Both the position numbers and the translations under genes were made by a program. Below are positions 7,593 to 14,147 of a stretch of 14,147 nucleotides of DNA, piece after piece (the first letter of the stretch is position 1; every line of letters starts with the position of its first letter). A model generated the notes under the pieces. It was not told the DNA's origin and did not search any database. It was given only the letters and a program-made list of their open reading frames with translations. This stretch comes from Thermoflexales bacterium. GTDB taxonomy: Bacteria > Chloroflexota > Anaerolineae > S140-20. The stretch is from assembly GCA_015484715.1 (NCBI GenBank), contig WFUY01000298.1:1-14147 (forward strand), written 5' to 3'.

Positions 7593-8758
7593 AGCGGCTT
7601 CTCGTAGATGCGATAGGTCTTGTAGACCTTCCCGCCCAGGAAGCGGATGGCCCGGTTCATCATCTCGTTCGTCTCCAGAATCCAGGACATCTCTGCCCAG
7701 GTGTACCCCTTGCGCAGCGCCTCCTGGATGGTCTCGTAGTACATCAGCGCGTCTACGCCTCGCCCCCGGTAGGGTTCCAGGACACCTAGGATGAGGACAC
7801 GGCATCCATCCACTTTGGGGCGCACTTTGTAGTGCCAGAAGAAGCGAAGCAGGGTCCAGAACTCGGGGACACCGGGGCGGGGGTAGGCCCGATGCAGAGC
7901 CTGGTTGACATCTGGCAGGGTCAGGGAGAGGCCCACCGGATCCCCCTGGGACGTTTCCACTAGGAAAACCAGGTCGGGGTCTACGATCTGGAGCAGCCCC
8001 TTGGCCAGGTGCTCGATCTCGGCGTCGGTCATCGCCACCGCCCCCCAGTTCTTCTCCCAGGCCGTGTTGTAGATGTACTTGATCCGATTCACCTCCTCCC
8101 GCCAGCGGCGCTTCTCCAGCTTGCGGATGCGGAACTTGCCCGACCGCTTCACCGCATCCACGACCCGCTGGAGCTTGCGGGGTACTTCGATGCTCCCGTC
8201 AGGCCTGAGGTAGGCCGAGGCGTCTATGTAGTAGGCCCACAGGTCCATCGCCTTCTGGAAGCCGAAGCCCTCGGTGAACTCGACGTAGTAGGGTGGGTTG
8301 TAGGTCATCATCACCACCGGGGGGCGGTCAAAGCCCTCCACCAGCATGCCGTACTCGTCGTTGACAGAAGGGTTGGCCGGTCCCCGGATGGTGTCCATCC
8401 CCTGGGCACAGAGCCAGTCACCGGCGGCCTGAAAGAGGGCGTGGGCGGCCTCTTCGTCGGGCATCACCTCGAAAAAGCCGAAGAAGCCGATCCGGTCGTG
8501 ATGAGTTCGGTTGTGGTTCTCGTTGACGATGGCGGCGATGGTGCCTACCGGCCTGTCATCCCGCCAGGCGATGAATCGCTCGCAGCGGCTGTGCTCCCAG
8601 AAGGGGTTCTTGCGGGGGTCGAAGACCTCGTACTGCATCGAGAGTAGAGGGGGTACCCAGTTGGGGTCATCTTTGTAGACCTGCCAGGGGAATGTGGCGA
8701 ACTGCTTCTCGTCTGCCCGGCTGTGCACGGGCCGGACCTCCAGGGACGATGGAGCCAT
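7589..8758 (-). CDS. Large GNAT-superfamily protein (about 390 aa)
   Basis: A 389-residue protein, about twice the size of a single GNAT domain. An N-terminal region (about 1-180) begins with EVRPVHSRADEKQF and contains ERFIAWRDDRPVGTIAA, which looks like a first GNAT-type fold, and GPANPSVNDEYGMLVEGF, a stretch I associate with a widespread uncharacterised family. The C-terminal part holds a standard acetyl-CoA loop, LEPYRGRGVDALMYY at 327-341 (R-G-x-G-x-D/A), and ends with WILETNEMMNRAIRFLGG. Start ATG 8758 was chosen because GGAGGGAGGG lies just upstream and the mapped promoter would give a leader of about 40 nt; the upstream open frame to 8842 crosses the promoter. It is the first gene of an operon with the MFS exporter. 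Acyl acceptor unknown. Confidence 0.82.
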   Translation of the reverse strand: MAPSSLEVRPVHSRADEKQFATFPWQVYKDDPNWVPPLLSMQYEVFDPRKNPFWEHSRCERFIAWRDDRPVGTIAAIVNENHNRTHHDRIGFFGFFEVMPDEEAAHALFQAAGDWLCAQGMDTIRGPANPSVNDEYGMLVEGFDRPPVVMMTYNPPYYVEFTEGFGFQKAMDLWAYYIDASAYLRPDGSIEVPRKLQRVVDAVKRSGKFRIRKLEKRRWREEVNRIKYIYNTAWEKNWGAVAMTDAEIEHLAKGLLQIVDPDLVFLVETSQGDPVGLSLTLPDVNQALHRAYPRPGVPEFWTLLRFFWHYKVRPKVDGCRVLILGVLEPYRGRGVDALMYYETIQEALRKGYTWAEMSWILETNEMMNRAIRFLGGKVYKTYRIYEKPL

Positions 8759-8776
8759 TGCAGATCCCTCCCTCCT

Positions 8777-8795
8777 GTTCGGACGCTCGTCGAAC
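8777..8795. promoter_or_regulatory. Inverted repeat in the 5' leader of the GNAT-MFS operon
   Basis: GTTC-G-GACG at 8777-8785 pairs with CGTC-GAAC at 8788-8795, an 8-bp stem with one bulged G and a 2-nt turn. It lies between the predicted transcription start (about 8800) and the ribosome site. It could be a repressor operator or a leader hairpin; no regulator gene is nearby to decide. Confidence 0.35.
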
Positions 8796-8806
8796 CCGAC
8801 GGAGCG

Positions 8807-8835
8807 ATTATACAGCATTCTGCCTAAATGTCCAA
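8807..8835 (-). promoter_or_regulatory. Sigma-70-type promoter of the GNAT-MFS operon
   Basis: On the minus strand the -35 box TTGGAC (8830-8835) and a perfect -10 box TATAAT (8807-8812) are separated by exactly 17 bases. The predicted start is near 8800, giving a leader of about 42 nt before ATG 8758. Confidence 0.8.
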
Positions 8836-8841
8836 CGGACA

Positions 8842-8875
8842 CAAAAAAGCGGGGTCAGCTAGGACCGACCCCGCT
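8842..8875 (-). terminator. Rho-independent terminator downstream of ssb
   Basis: AGCGGGGTC (8848-8856) and GACCCCGCT (8867-8875) form a perfect 9-bp GC-rich stem with a 10-nt loop. On the minus strand it is followed by TTTTTTGT (8842-8847 plus two bases). It ends transcription coming from ssb, about 150 nt after that gene, just before the next promoter at 8807-8835. Confidence 0.82.
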
Positions 8876-8911
8876 CTTGGGCAGAGGCTACACCCCCATC
8901 CCTTCACCAAG

Positions 8912-8929
8912 CCCCTGAGCGCTCAGGGG
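8912..8929. repeat. Perfect 18-bp palindrome in the ssb 3' region
   Basis: CCCCTGAGC (8912-8920) abuts its exact reverse complement GCTCAGGGG (8921-8929) with no loop. It lies in the non-coding stretch of about 150 nt between the ssb stop and its terminator. A loopless palindrome suggests a dimeric protein site or a repeat rather than a terminator. Nothing else is recognisable between 8876 and 9026. Confidence 0.4.
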
Positions 8930-9026
8930 AACCCCGAGAGGGACGAGGAAGCTCAGAACTTCGTGCCTCTGGTGATCTTCTCAGGTGTCCCCCGGTGTTT
9001 CTTCGAAGGAAGTTCCTGGAGGGAGG

Positions 9027-9449
9027 CTAGAAGGGCACGGCCTCCTCAGGCACCGGTGGCTCATCCACCCCCGGTTCGCCCATCGTGGTGGACGGGACCT
9101 CACCCCGTCCGCCGAGGAACTTCACCGCCAGCGCTGTCAGTTCGTAGGACGCCCGGGGTTTCCCATCCTGGCCGGTCCAGATTCGCGGCCCCCCGGTCTC
9201 GGGGTCCGGGTTCATCCGCCCTTCGATCAGAACAGCACGCCCTTTGCTCAGATATTCGTTGCAGATCTCGGCAGTGCGGCCCCAAGCTGTAACCCGCCAC
9301 CAGGTTGTGCGCTCCTGTTGCTGGCCATCTTGATCGGTCCATCGTTCGTTGGTGGCGACGGTGAACGTAGTCACGGCCCGCCCGCTGGGGGTGTAGCGCA
9401 TCTCGGGGTCGCGCCCCAAATTGCCGGCGATGATGACTTTTTGAAACAT
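9027..9449 (-). CDS. ssb: Single-stranded DNA-binding protein
   Basis: Binds single-stranded DNA during replication, repair and recombination and recruits partners through its C-terminal tip. It has 140 residues. The N-terminal OB fold (about 1-113) shows FQKVIIAGNLGRDPEMRYTPSG, then VATNERW and WWRVTAWGRTAE, and the GKGR-like loop LSKGRAVLIEGRM. A short Gly/Pro/acidic linker follows and the tip reads EEAVPF, a variant of the usual DDDIPF. ATG 9449 has AAGGAGG at 9457-9463, seven bases upstream. The gene stands alone with its own promoter and terminator, not between rpsF and rpsR as in many bacteria, so it may be one of two ssb paralogues or a relocated single copy. Confidence 0.95.
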   Translation of the reverse strand: MFQKVIIAGNLGRDPEMRYTPSGRAVTTFTVATNERWTDQDGQQQERTTWWRVTAWGRTAEICNEYLSKGRAVLIEGRMNPDPETGGPRIWTGQDGKPRASYELTALAVKFLGGRGEVPSTTMGEPGVDEPPVPEEAVPF

Positions 9450-9522
9450 CGGTTTCCCTCCTTCCGCCGTGGGTGGTCTGAGCCCTGCAGGCCGAACAAA
9501 TGTACCAAACGCGCTAGCCTAT

Positions 9523-9551
9523 AGTTTACCGCAGAGCGGGGCTTCTGTCAA
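9523..9551 (-). promoter_or_regulatory. Sigma-70-type promoter of ssb
   Basis: On the minus strand a perfect -35 TTGACA (9546-9551) and -10 TAAACT (9523-9528) are spaced by 17 bases. The start would be near 9515, leaving a leader of about 65 nt. The -35 box lies only four bases from the repeat element beginning at 9555. Confidence 0.8.
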
Positions 9552-9554
9552 CTT

Positions 9555-9733
9555 GAACGAGCGAGGTGATTACCCGTGTTCTTTTGGAGATAGGGAGACT
9601 AGCCGTCCACGAATGGGGCACGAATACACGAATTAAGGACCGCCTCATTCGTGCATTTGTGAGAAATTCGTGGACGGCCTGCTACGGACCACTCTCTCGC
9701 TCACTTGTGGGTAATCACCGGGAACGAGCGAGG
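9555..9733. repeat. MITE-like nested inverted-repeat element with 12-bp direct repeats
   Basis: GAACGAGCGAGG occurs as a direct repeat at 9555-9566 and 9722-9733. Between them are terminal inverted repeats GGTGATTACCC (9565-9575) and GGGTAATCACC (9709-9719). Inside, GCCGTCCACGAAT (9602-9614) pairs with ATTCGTGGACGGC (9666-9678), and GCACGAAT (9618-9625) with ATTCGTGC (9647-9654). No protein is encoded. The ACGAAT/ATTCGT repeats recall CGTCCACGAAT-type palindromic repeats that I remember as dispersed in many genomes. The element fills most of the gap between the M32 gene stop (9742) and the ssb promoter, and its structure could also end M32 transcription. Confidence 0.65.
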
Positions 9734-9741
9734 ACCGCTGT

Positions 9742-11250
9742 TCATTGGAGCTGGTACAGCTCCCCGTACTTCGTCCTCAGGTACCGGATATAGGGCTCGA
9801 TGGTCAGGGGACTACCGGTGACCCGTTCGATCAATTCAGCGGGCATGTACTTGCGCCCATGCTGGTAGATGTGCTCCTTCAGCCAGGTGTGCAGGGTGCC
9901 GAACTCCCCCTGTTCTATCTCGGCGGGGATCTCAGGATGGGCTTGCAAAGCGGCCTCGAAGAATTGGGCGCTTATGATGTTGCCGAGGGTGTAGCCCTGG
10001 AACGCGCCGCCGATGACCCCACTGTACCAGTGGACGTCCTGGAGGACGCCGTCCCGGTCGTCCGGCGGAGCGATGCCCAGGTCGGCCTCGTAGCGCTCCC
10101 GCCAGGCTTCAGGCAGGTCCCGCACGGTCAACTGGCCCTCCAGCAGGGCCAGTTCCAGCTCGAAGCGGATGATCACGTGCAGGTTGTAGGTCACTTCGTC
10201 GGCGTCGGTGCGGATCAGCGAACGTTCGACCTTGTTGATGGCTTGGTAGAAGGTCTCCAGCGAGACGTTGCCCAACTGGTCGGGGAAGACGGCCTGGAGG
10301 CGGGGGTAGAAGGAGCGCCAGAAGCTGAGGCTGCGTCCGACCAGGTTCTCCCACAGGCGGGACTGGCTCTCGTGGATGCCGGATGAGGCCCCGCGGGCCA
10401 AGGGGGTGCCTTCGTACTCTGTGCGGATCCCCTGTTCGTAGAGGGCGTGGCCGGCCTCGTGCATCGTGCTGAAGAGGGCCTCACCCAGGTCGTTCTCCTT
10501 GACCCGCGTTGTGATCCGCACGTCGCCCAAGGAGAACTTGGTCATGTAGGGATGGTGGGTCTTGTCCTGCCGCCCCCGCCGAAAATCGTAGCCGAAGCGC
10601 CGGATCACCTCCTGACCGAAGGCCAGTTGCTGGGCCTCGGGAAAGGCCTGATGCAGGCAGGAGTCATCGGCCGGCGGCTGGGCGGTGATGGCCTGGACGA
10701 TGGGGGCGAGCTGCTGCCGCAGTTCGGCGAAGAGGGTGCTCACCGCCGAGGCCGTCATCCCAGGGTCGGAGAAGTCAATCAGCGGATCGGCGATGTGCTC
10801 GTAGCCGGGGAAGAAGTTGGCCAACTGTCGGCTCAGGTCCAGTGTCTTCTCCAGGTAGGGCTGCACAGCGGCGAAGTCGTTGGCCGGTCGCGCCTTGGCC
10901 CAGACCTCGTAGGTGGCGGCGATGTGGCTGGAGAGCTCCGCCATAAAGGCGGGAGGTACCTTGATCGCCTTCTCGTAGTCCCGCCGGGTTACCCGGATGA
11001 GGCTGGCGTCGTCGGAGTCGTAGGGCAGACTTTCCTCGTAGAGGCGCAGGTCGTCCAGAAGCTTGCCGATGGCCGGATCGGTGAACTTCTCGTGGGCCAG
11101 CCGCCGCAGCGTGGCGATCTGCCGGGCGCGGGCCGGTGCCCCTCCGGGCGGCATATAGGTCGTCTGATCCCAGTACAACAGCGCGGCCGCCGCGTTGAGA
11201 TCGCTGACTTCGAGGAGACGGGCTTTCAGCTCTTTCAGCTTGGCTTCCAC
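9742..11250 (-). CDS. M32-family metallocarboxypeptidase (Taq carboxypeptidase type)
   Basis: A cytoplasmic zinc carboxypeptidase that removes C-terminal amino acids from peptides, probably in peptide turnover. It has 502 residues, the normal family length. The zinc site is HEAGH at 264-268 (E265 the catalytic base) with E294 of HESQSRLWE as the third ligand. The family block HHPYMTKFSLGDVRITTR lies shortly before it, and the N-terminal WDQTTYMPPGG segment is also typical. The product is almost entirely alpha-helical in pattern, with no signal peptide. The start is GTG 11250, supported by AAAGGAGG at 11258-11265 seven bases upstream. It stands alone; no clear promoter could be picked from the upstream 80 bases. 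Confidence 0.95.
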   Translation of the reverse strand: MEAKLKELKARLLEVSDLNAAAALLYWDQTTYMPPGGAPARARQIATLRRLAHEKFTDPAIGKLLDDLRLYEESLPYDSDDASLIRVTRRDYEKAIKVPPAFMAELSSHIAATYEVWAKARPANDFAAVQPYLEKTLDLSRQLANFFPGYEHIADPLIDFSDPGMTASAVSTLFAELRQQLAPIVQAITAQPPADDSCLHQAFPEAQQLAFGQEVIRRFGYDFRRGRQDKTHHPYMTKFSLGDVRITTRVKENDLGEALFSTMHEAGHALYEQGIRTEYEGTPLARGASSGIHESQSRLWENLVGRSLSFWRSFYPRLQAVFPDQLGNVSLETFYQAINKVERSLIRTDADEVTYNLHVIIRFELELALLEGQLTVRDLPEAWRERYEADLGIAPPDDRDGVLQDVHWYSGVIGGAFQGYTLGNIISAQFFEAALQAHPEIPAEIEQGEFGTLHTWLKEHIYQHGRKYMPAELIERVTGSPLTIEPYIRYLRTKYGELYQLQ

Positions 11251-11330
11251 AGGCTTCCCTCCTTTAGTCGAGTTGCTCGATGGCTCTAACGAAATGTTAA
11301 CGTTGGACTAACCGATCTCTCATACAAGGA

Positions 11331-11339
11331 TGGTATACT
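11331..11339 (+). promoter_or_regulatory. Extended -10 promoter for the small membrane gene
   Basis: TGGTATACT (11331-11339) fits the extended -10 pattern TG-n-TATAAT at all but one position. No good -35 box lies 17 bases upstream, which is usual for extended -10 promoters. Transcription would start near 11346 and give a leader of about 130 nt. Confidence 0.5.
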
Positions 11340-11345
11340 GACGCT

Positions 11346-11478
11346 CCCACAGGCAGGCGAGGTCGGGCCTACGGGAGGATTGCGGGCAACCAACGAACTG
11401 GTAATCAACTTGTAACCCTGATAGGCGCATCTTTGATTTAAGATGAGCACGGAAGTACTGGCAAAGGAGGTTTGTGGC
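11346..11478 (+). other. Unexplained leader before the small membrane gene
   Basis: About 130 non-coding bases separate the predicted start from the ribosome site. A small stem CATCTT (11428-11433) with AAGATG (11440-11445) is visible, and GGTAATCAACTTGTAACC at 11409-11426 is only partly palindromic. I could not match it to any riboswitch or RNA family by eye. Confidence 0.3.
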
Positions 11479-11643
11479 GTGATGAAGCGGCTCAAGCGAT
11501 TCTTCCAGTGGATCCGTGTGTCAGATGTCGTGGCGGTGACCTTTACTTGGATGGGAGCTGGCGCGGCTTGGATGGGAGATTGGGGTCTCTGTGCTCTCTT
11601 CCTGGCAGCCGGCGCCGTTTCTCTCTGGGCGGGTGGTTTGTAG
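11479..11643 (+). CDS. Small membrane protein of unknown function (about 54 aa)
   Basis: A hypothetical small protein with a basic N-terminal segment (KRLKRFFQWIR) followed by two closely spaced hydrophobic helices, roughly residues 17-33 and 38-52, rich in Trp, Gly and Ala (WMGAGAAWMGDW in the middle). That layout predicts a membrane hairpin with the N-terminus in the cytoplasm. A strong ribosome site AAAGGAGG at 11463-11470 is eight bases from GTG 11479 and eleven from ATG 11482, so either may be the start. An upstream in-frame ATG at 11443 would place this site inside the gene and is less likely. It has its own candidate promoter and converges with the SEDS-PBP gene, whose stop is 16 bases past its own. 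I recognise no family. Confidence 0.6.
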   Translation: MMKRLKRFFQWIRVSDVVAVTFTWMGAGAAWMGDWGLCALFLAAGAVSLWAGGL

Positions 11644-11650
11644 CGTCTCC

Positions 11651-11671
11651 AAAAGCGCTCAGCGGAGCGCT
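11651..11671 (-). terminator. Terminator overlapping the stop codon of the SEDS-PBP gene
   Basis: AGCGCTC (11654-11660) and GAGCGCT (11665-11671) form a perfect 7-bp stem with a 4-nt loop, followed on the minus strand by a short T run (four T, then GG). The TGA stop at 11659-11661 lies within the hairpin. The weak T run limits confidence. Confidence 0.5.
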
Positions 11672-14147
11672 GCCTGAAGTACCGCTATCCCCACTTGAAC
11701 AGCCTGGCGCGGTCCCTCTTCTCCCCCGTGCTCCAGGAGAACCGCAATGGCATAGCGAGGTGCCCCGGCTGGGGCGTAGCCGATGAACCAGGCATGGGGC
11801 GGACGGTTGGCTCCCGCAACGGCGATGCTGCCATGGCCGACCACCTTCCCCTCTCCCCAACGGGGCATCACCGACCGTAGTCTGGACACAGGTGCCGGGC
11901 GCAGAACGCGCACCGGTTTTCCTCTGGCCCCTTCCCAGGGTTGCATCTGTCCCGTCAGGTCCTCCACCTCCAGCACCAGGCGGGGGGCTGGTCTTTCGCC
12001 GTCCCTGGCAATGGTGGCGGCCACCAGGACCATTTGTAGAGGGGTGACGGTTAGGTCTCCCTGGCCCAGCACTGCTCGGGCCAGCCCCTCAGGGCTCTTC
12101 AGACGGGTGGGATCGAAGCGTCCGGCCTCTGTAGGCACCTCCAAGGGAGGAGGCTGGTTCAACCCCCAGCGGACAAAGGCGGTTGCCACCCGTTGGACTC
12201 CCATCTGCTCGCCCAGGGCCAGGAAGGGAGCGGGGCAGTTGGCCTCGTAGGCTTGGGCCAGGGGAGCGACCGTCGGGATCCCTCCCGGTGGCTGACAGGT
12301 GAGGACTAGGTCGTCCAGCCGGACGGCCTGGGTTGCGTTTTCCAGCAGAGCGTCAGGATCGGCCAACCTTGCCGCGATGCCTTCGGCCAAGAGGAGGCTC
12401 TCCAACACGCCCCCCGGCTGATAGAGCCCCTGGGTCACCCGGTTCAGGAGCGGAGCCATCGGGTCCTGACTCAGCGCCTCCCACGTTTCATCCAGTTGGT
12501 TGGGATCGAAGGTGGGATGGCTGACCATCACCAGGAGATCGCCGTTCGTGATGTCTATCAGGACGACGGCCCCGACCTGCTTCCCTAGGGCGTTGTCAGC
12601 GACCTGCTGGAGCGACACGTCCAGGGTCAGGCGCACATCCCGCCCCACCGGCACCCGGTGCATCAGCCTCTCCAACCAGCCCTCCCAGTCCACCTCCTCG
12701 CGGGTTCCCCGCAGCACCTCGTCAAAGGCGGCCTCGATCCCTCCCACACCGTGGCGCAGGCTGTAGTAGCCGACGACCGGCGCGGCGACCGGATAGGGAT
12801 AGCGCCGTTGGTGGGCCTCCGGTGGCCCCACCGTCTCGGCCAGGACAACCCCCTGCCGATCCAGGATGCGCCCCCGCTGAATACGCCGTTCTGCGATCAG
12901 CCGGCGGGGGTTGTCCTCCCGCGCCTGGAGGGATGGTCCTCGCCAGAGGCTCCAGTACCCTCCGCTAGCCCCCACCAGGAGGAAACCGACCAGCATCAGC
13001 CCCCCGACCCGACGGATGGCCGACGGGCGGGCCAAGGGGCGGAGCCGTTGGTTGGCACTTATGGGCTTCCTCTCCGGAGCTTCGACCGCCAGCCCGTTCT
13101 CGTGGGAGATGGCCAGCAGCAGACCCAGGGTCAGGAAGCTGCTCAGAAGAGAGCTGCCGCCGTAGCTGACGAAGGGAAGCGTCACACCGGTCAGGGGGAT
13201 CAGCTTCAGCGTGCCCGCCATGATCGTCCACGCCTGCAACCCCAGCATCGTGGCCAGGCCGGCAGCCAGCAGTTGTTGAAAGCCGGTGCGGGCTCGCAGG
13301 GCCATGCGATAGCCCCGGAGCGTCAGCAGGGCGTAGAGGGCGACGGCGGCCAGTACCCCTAGCAGGCCGAACTCCTCGCCGATGGCGGCGAAGGGGAAGT
13401 CGGTGTGAATGGCCGGGATGTAGGGGGTTGGATAGCCCAGCCCTAGCCCTTGGCCCAGGAGCCCGCCGGCGGCGAAGGCCAGCAGGGACTGAACGATCTG
13501 GTAAGCCCGGCCTCCGGCCTCTGACCAGGGGTCCAGCCAGATGTCCACCCGCAGCGCTACCCGGCCTGACAGGCGGTAGGCGATGGCCGCGCCGATGACG
13601 AAGAGGGTCAGCCCTAGCAGGATGTCCCCACCCCGCCCACCGGCCAGGTAGAGCATCACCAGGAAGGTGAAGAAGAAGAGCAGAGCGGCCCCCAGGTCCT
13701 GTTGCCAGGCCAGGAGCACCATCGCCAGCCCCCACATCGCCAGCAGAGGGACCAAGTAGGGGAGGACGGGCGAGGCGGGAGGCCGCGCCGTGCGCCTCCA
13801 AGGAGGGGGCTGGGAGAGGGAGCCCACCGGCCAGGTCTCTGGGTAGAGGAGCGCCCGTTTCTCGGCCAGGTAGGCGGCCAGATAGACGATCATCAGCAGC
13901 TTGAGGGGCTCCGAGGGCTGGAAGTAGAGGGGACCCAAGCGGAGCCAGAGCCGGGGGCCCTGACCGGAGGGGTTGGCCCCAAAGACCAACGTCGCTGCTA
14001 GGAGGGCCAGTCCTCCCAGGAGCCAGGTGTACTTGAAGCGCCGCAGCCAGCTCAGGCTAGGGACCCGCCCCTGGGGTCGGGAGAGGAGCCCCACCAGGAT
14101 CAGGGTCGCCGTCCCGATGACCATCCAGATGATCTGGCGAGAGAGAA
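11659..14147 (-). CDS. SEDS peptidoglycan polymerase (FtsW/RodA) fused to a degenerate class B PBP, 5'-partial
   Basis: The SEDS half polymerises lipid II into glycan strands at the membrane; class B PBPs are its usual separate cross-linking partners. The frame is open to the right window edge (LSRQIIW precedes the first internal Met), so the N-terminus is missing; residues are numbered from Met at 14124. Residues about 1-345 are multi-spanning SEDS: GPLYFQPSE, QQDLGAA with D143, HTDFPFAAIGEEFG with D242 (probably the essential extracytoplasmic Asp), and TGVTLPFVSYGGSS. A further membrane span at about 373-393 leads to the PBP pedestal (ERRIQRGRILDRQGVVLAE) and a transpeptidase-like domain to residue 821. 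In that domain the usual PGS-x-x-K box reads PGGVLE (G572, E575 instead of Ser and Lys), the SxN region reads ANCPAPF (628-634), and KTG is HGS (764-766). The PBP part is therefore predicted to be catalytically dead, perhaps an activator or scaffold. Confidence 0.9.
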   Translation of the reverse strand, partial: LSRQIIWMVIGTATLILVGLLSRPQGRVPSLSWLRRFKYTWLLGGLALLAATLVFGANPSGQGPRLWLRLGPLYFQPSEPLKLLMIVYLAAYLAEKRALLYPETWPVGSLSQPPPWRRTARPPASPVLPYLVPLLAMWGLAMVLLAWQQDLGAALLFFFTFLVMLYLAGGRGGDILLGLTLFVIGAAIAYRLSGRVALRVDIWLDPWSEAGGRAYQIVQSLLAFAAGGLLGQGLGLGYPTPYIPAIHTDFPFAAIGEEFGLLGVLAAVALYALLTLRGYRMALRARTGFQQLLAAGLATMLGLQAWTIMAGTLKLIPLTGVTLPFVSYGGSSLLSSFLTLGLLLAISHENGLAVEAPERKPISANQRLRPLARPSAIRRVGGLMLVGFLLVGASGGYWSLWRGPSLQAREDNPRRLIAERRIQRGRILDRQGVVLAETVGPPEAHQRRYPYPVAAPVVGYYSLRHGVGGIEAAFDEVLRGTREEVDWEGWLERLMHRVPVGRDVRLTLDVSLQQVADNALGKQVGAVVLIDITNGDLLVMVSHPTFDPNQLDETWEALSQDPMAPLLNRVTQGLYQPGGVLESLLLAEGIAARLADPDALLENATQAVRLDDLVLTCQPPGGIPTVAPLAQAYEANCPAPFLALGEQMGVQRVATAFVRWGLNQPPPLEVPTEAGRFDPTRLKSPEGLARAVLGQGDLTVTPLQMVLVAATIARDGERPAPRLVLEVEDLTGQMQPWEGARGKPVRVLRPAPVSRLRSVMPRWGEGKVVGHGSIAVAGANRPPHAWFIGYAPAGAPRYAIAVLLEHGGEEGPRQAVQVGIAVLQAALR

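Noticed and set aside
8828..9292. Plus-strand open frame (154 codons) across the ssb 3' region
   Set aside because: It runs through the terminator and antisense to ssb; no ribosome site and no domain-like sequence.
10447..11289. Plus-strand open frame (280 codons) opposite the M32 carboxypeptidase
   Set aside because: Antisense shadow of a clear family gene with its catalytic motif on the other strand.
11284..11316. TAAC...GTTGGAC pattern as a second attC-like site
   Set aside because: The R'' box does not fit, the arms do not pair, and there is no L stem.
11346..11450. Possible tRNA or known riboswitch in the leader
   Set aside because: There is no T-arm GGTTCGAATCC-like segment, no acceptor stem pairing, and no match by eye to TPP, SAM, cobalamin or c-di-GMP cores.

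Overview
This 14.1-kb window is GC-rich, densely coding bacterial DNA. The gene content suggests a Chloroflexota (Anaerolineae-like) genome. The clues are a secreted protein with long Thr/Pro linkers and a golvesin-type domain, a FtsW/RodA polymerase fused to a penicillin-binding protein, a Taq-type M32 carboxypeptidase, and short standalone genes separated by palindromic repeats. The taxonomic call is inference, since no rRNA or other marker gene is present.

Left block, plus strand. The window opens inside a secreted M23 (LytM-type) peptidase with a golvesin-like beta-sandwich domain, a Thr/Pro linker and two copies of a helical module (1-2225). Three bases after its stop is an 86-nt element (2229-2314) with the complete anatomy of an integron attC site, oriented as if the peptidase gene were its cassette. 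Three polysaccharide-type genes follow: a GT-B glycosyltransferase (2360-3637), a FemAB/CelD-like acyltransferase that overlaps it by 65 nt (3573-4793), and a very well conserved GDP-mannose 6-dehydrogenase of the AlgD type (4882-6198). Together they suggest an exopolysaccharide or glycoconjugate containing a mannuronate-type sugar. A 10-bp-stem hairpin (6213-6239) closes the block.

Middle block, minus strand. A large GNAT-like protein (7589-8758) and an MFS exporter (6300-7592) form a two-gene operon coupled through an ATGA overlap. It is driven by a near-consensus sigma-70 promoter at 8807-8835. Upstream lies a standalone ssb gene (9027-9449) with its own TTGACA-17-TAAACT promoter and a Rho-independent terminator (8842-8875). 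Directly upstream of the ssb promoter is a nested inverted-repeat, MITE-like element of about 155 bp with 12-bp direct repeats at its edges (9555-9733). An M32 metallocarboxypeptidase (9742-11250) lies beyond it.

Right block. A plus-strand promoter and a leader of about 130 nt precede a tiny two-helix membrane protein (11479-11643). This converges with a minus-strand gene running off the right edge: a SEDS peptidoglycan polymerase fused to a class B PBP-like domain (11659-14147). The PBP half keeps the fold-level sequence, but all three catalytic motifs (SxxK, SxN, KTG) are replaced, so it looks like a pseudo-transpeptidase acting as a built-in partner for the polymerase. The attC-like element and this fusion are the two most interesting signals. 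I saw no CRISPR array, tRNA, rRNA, transposase or integrase gene.
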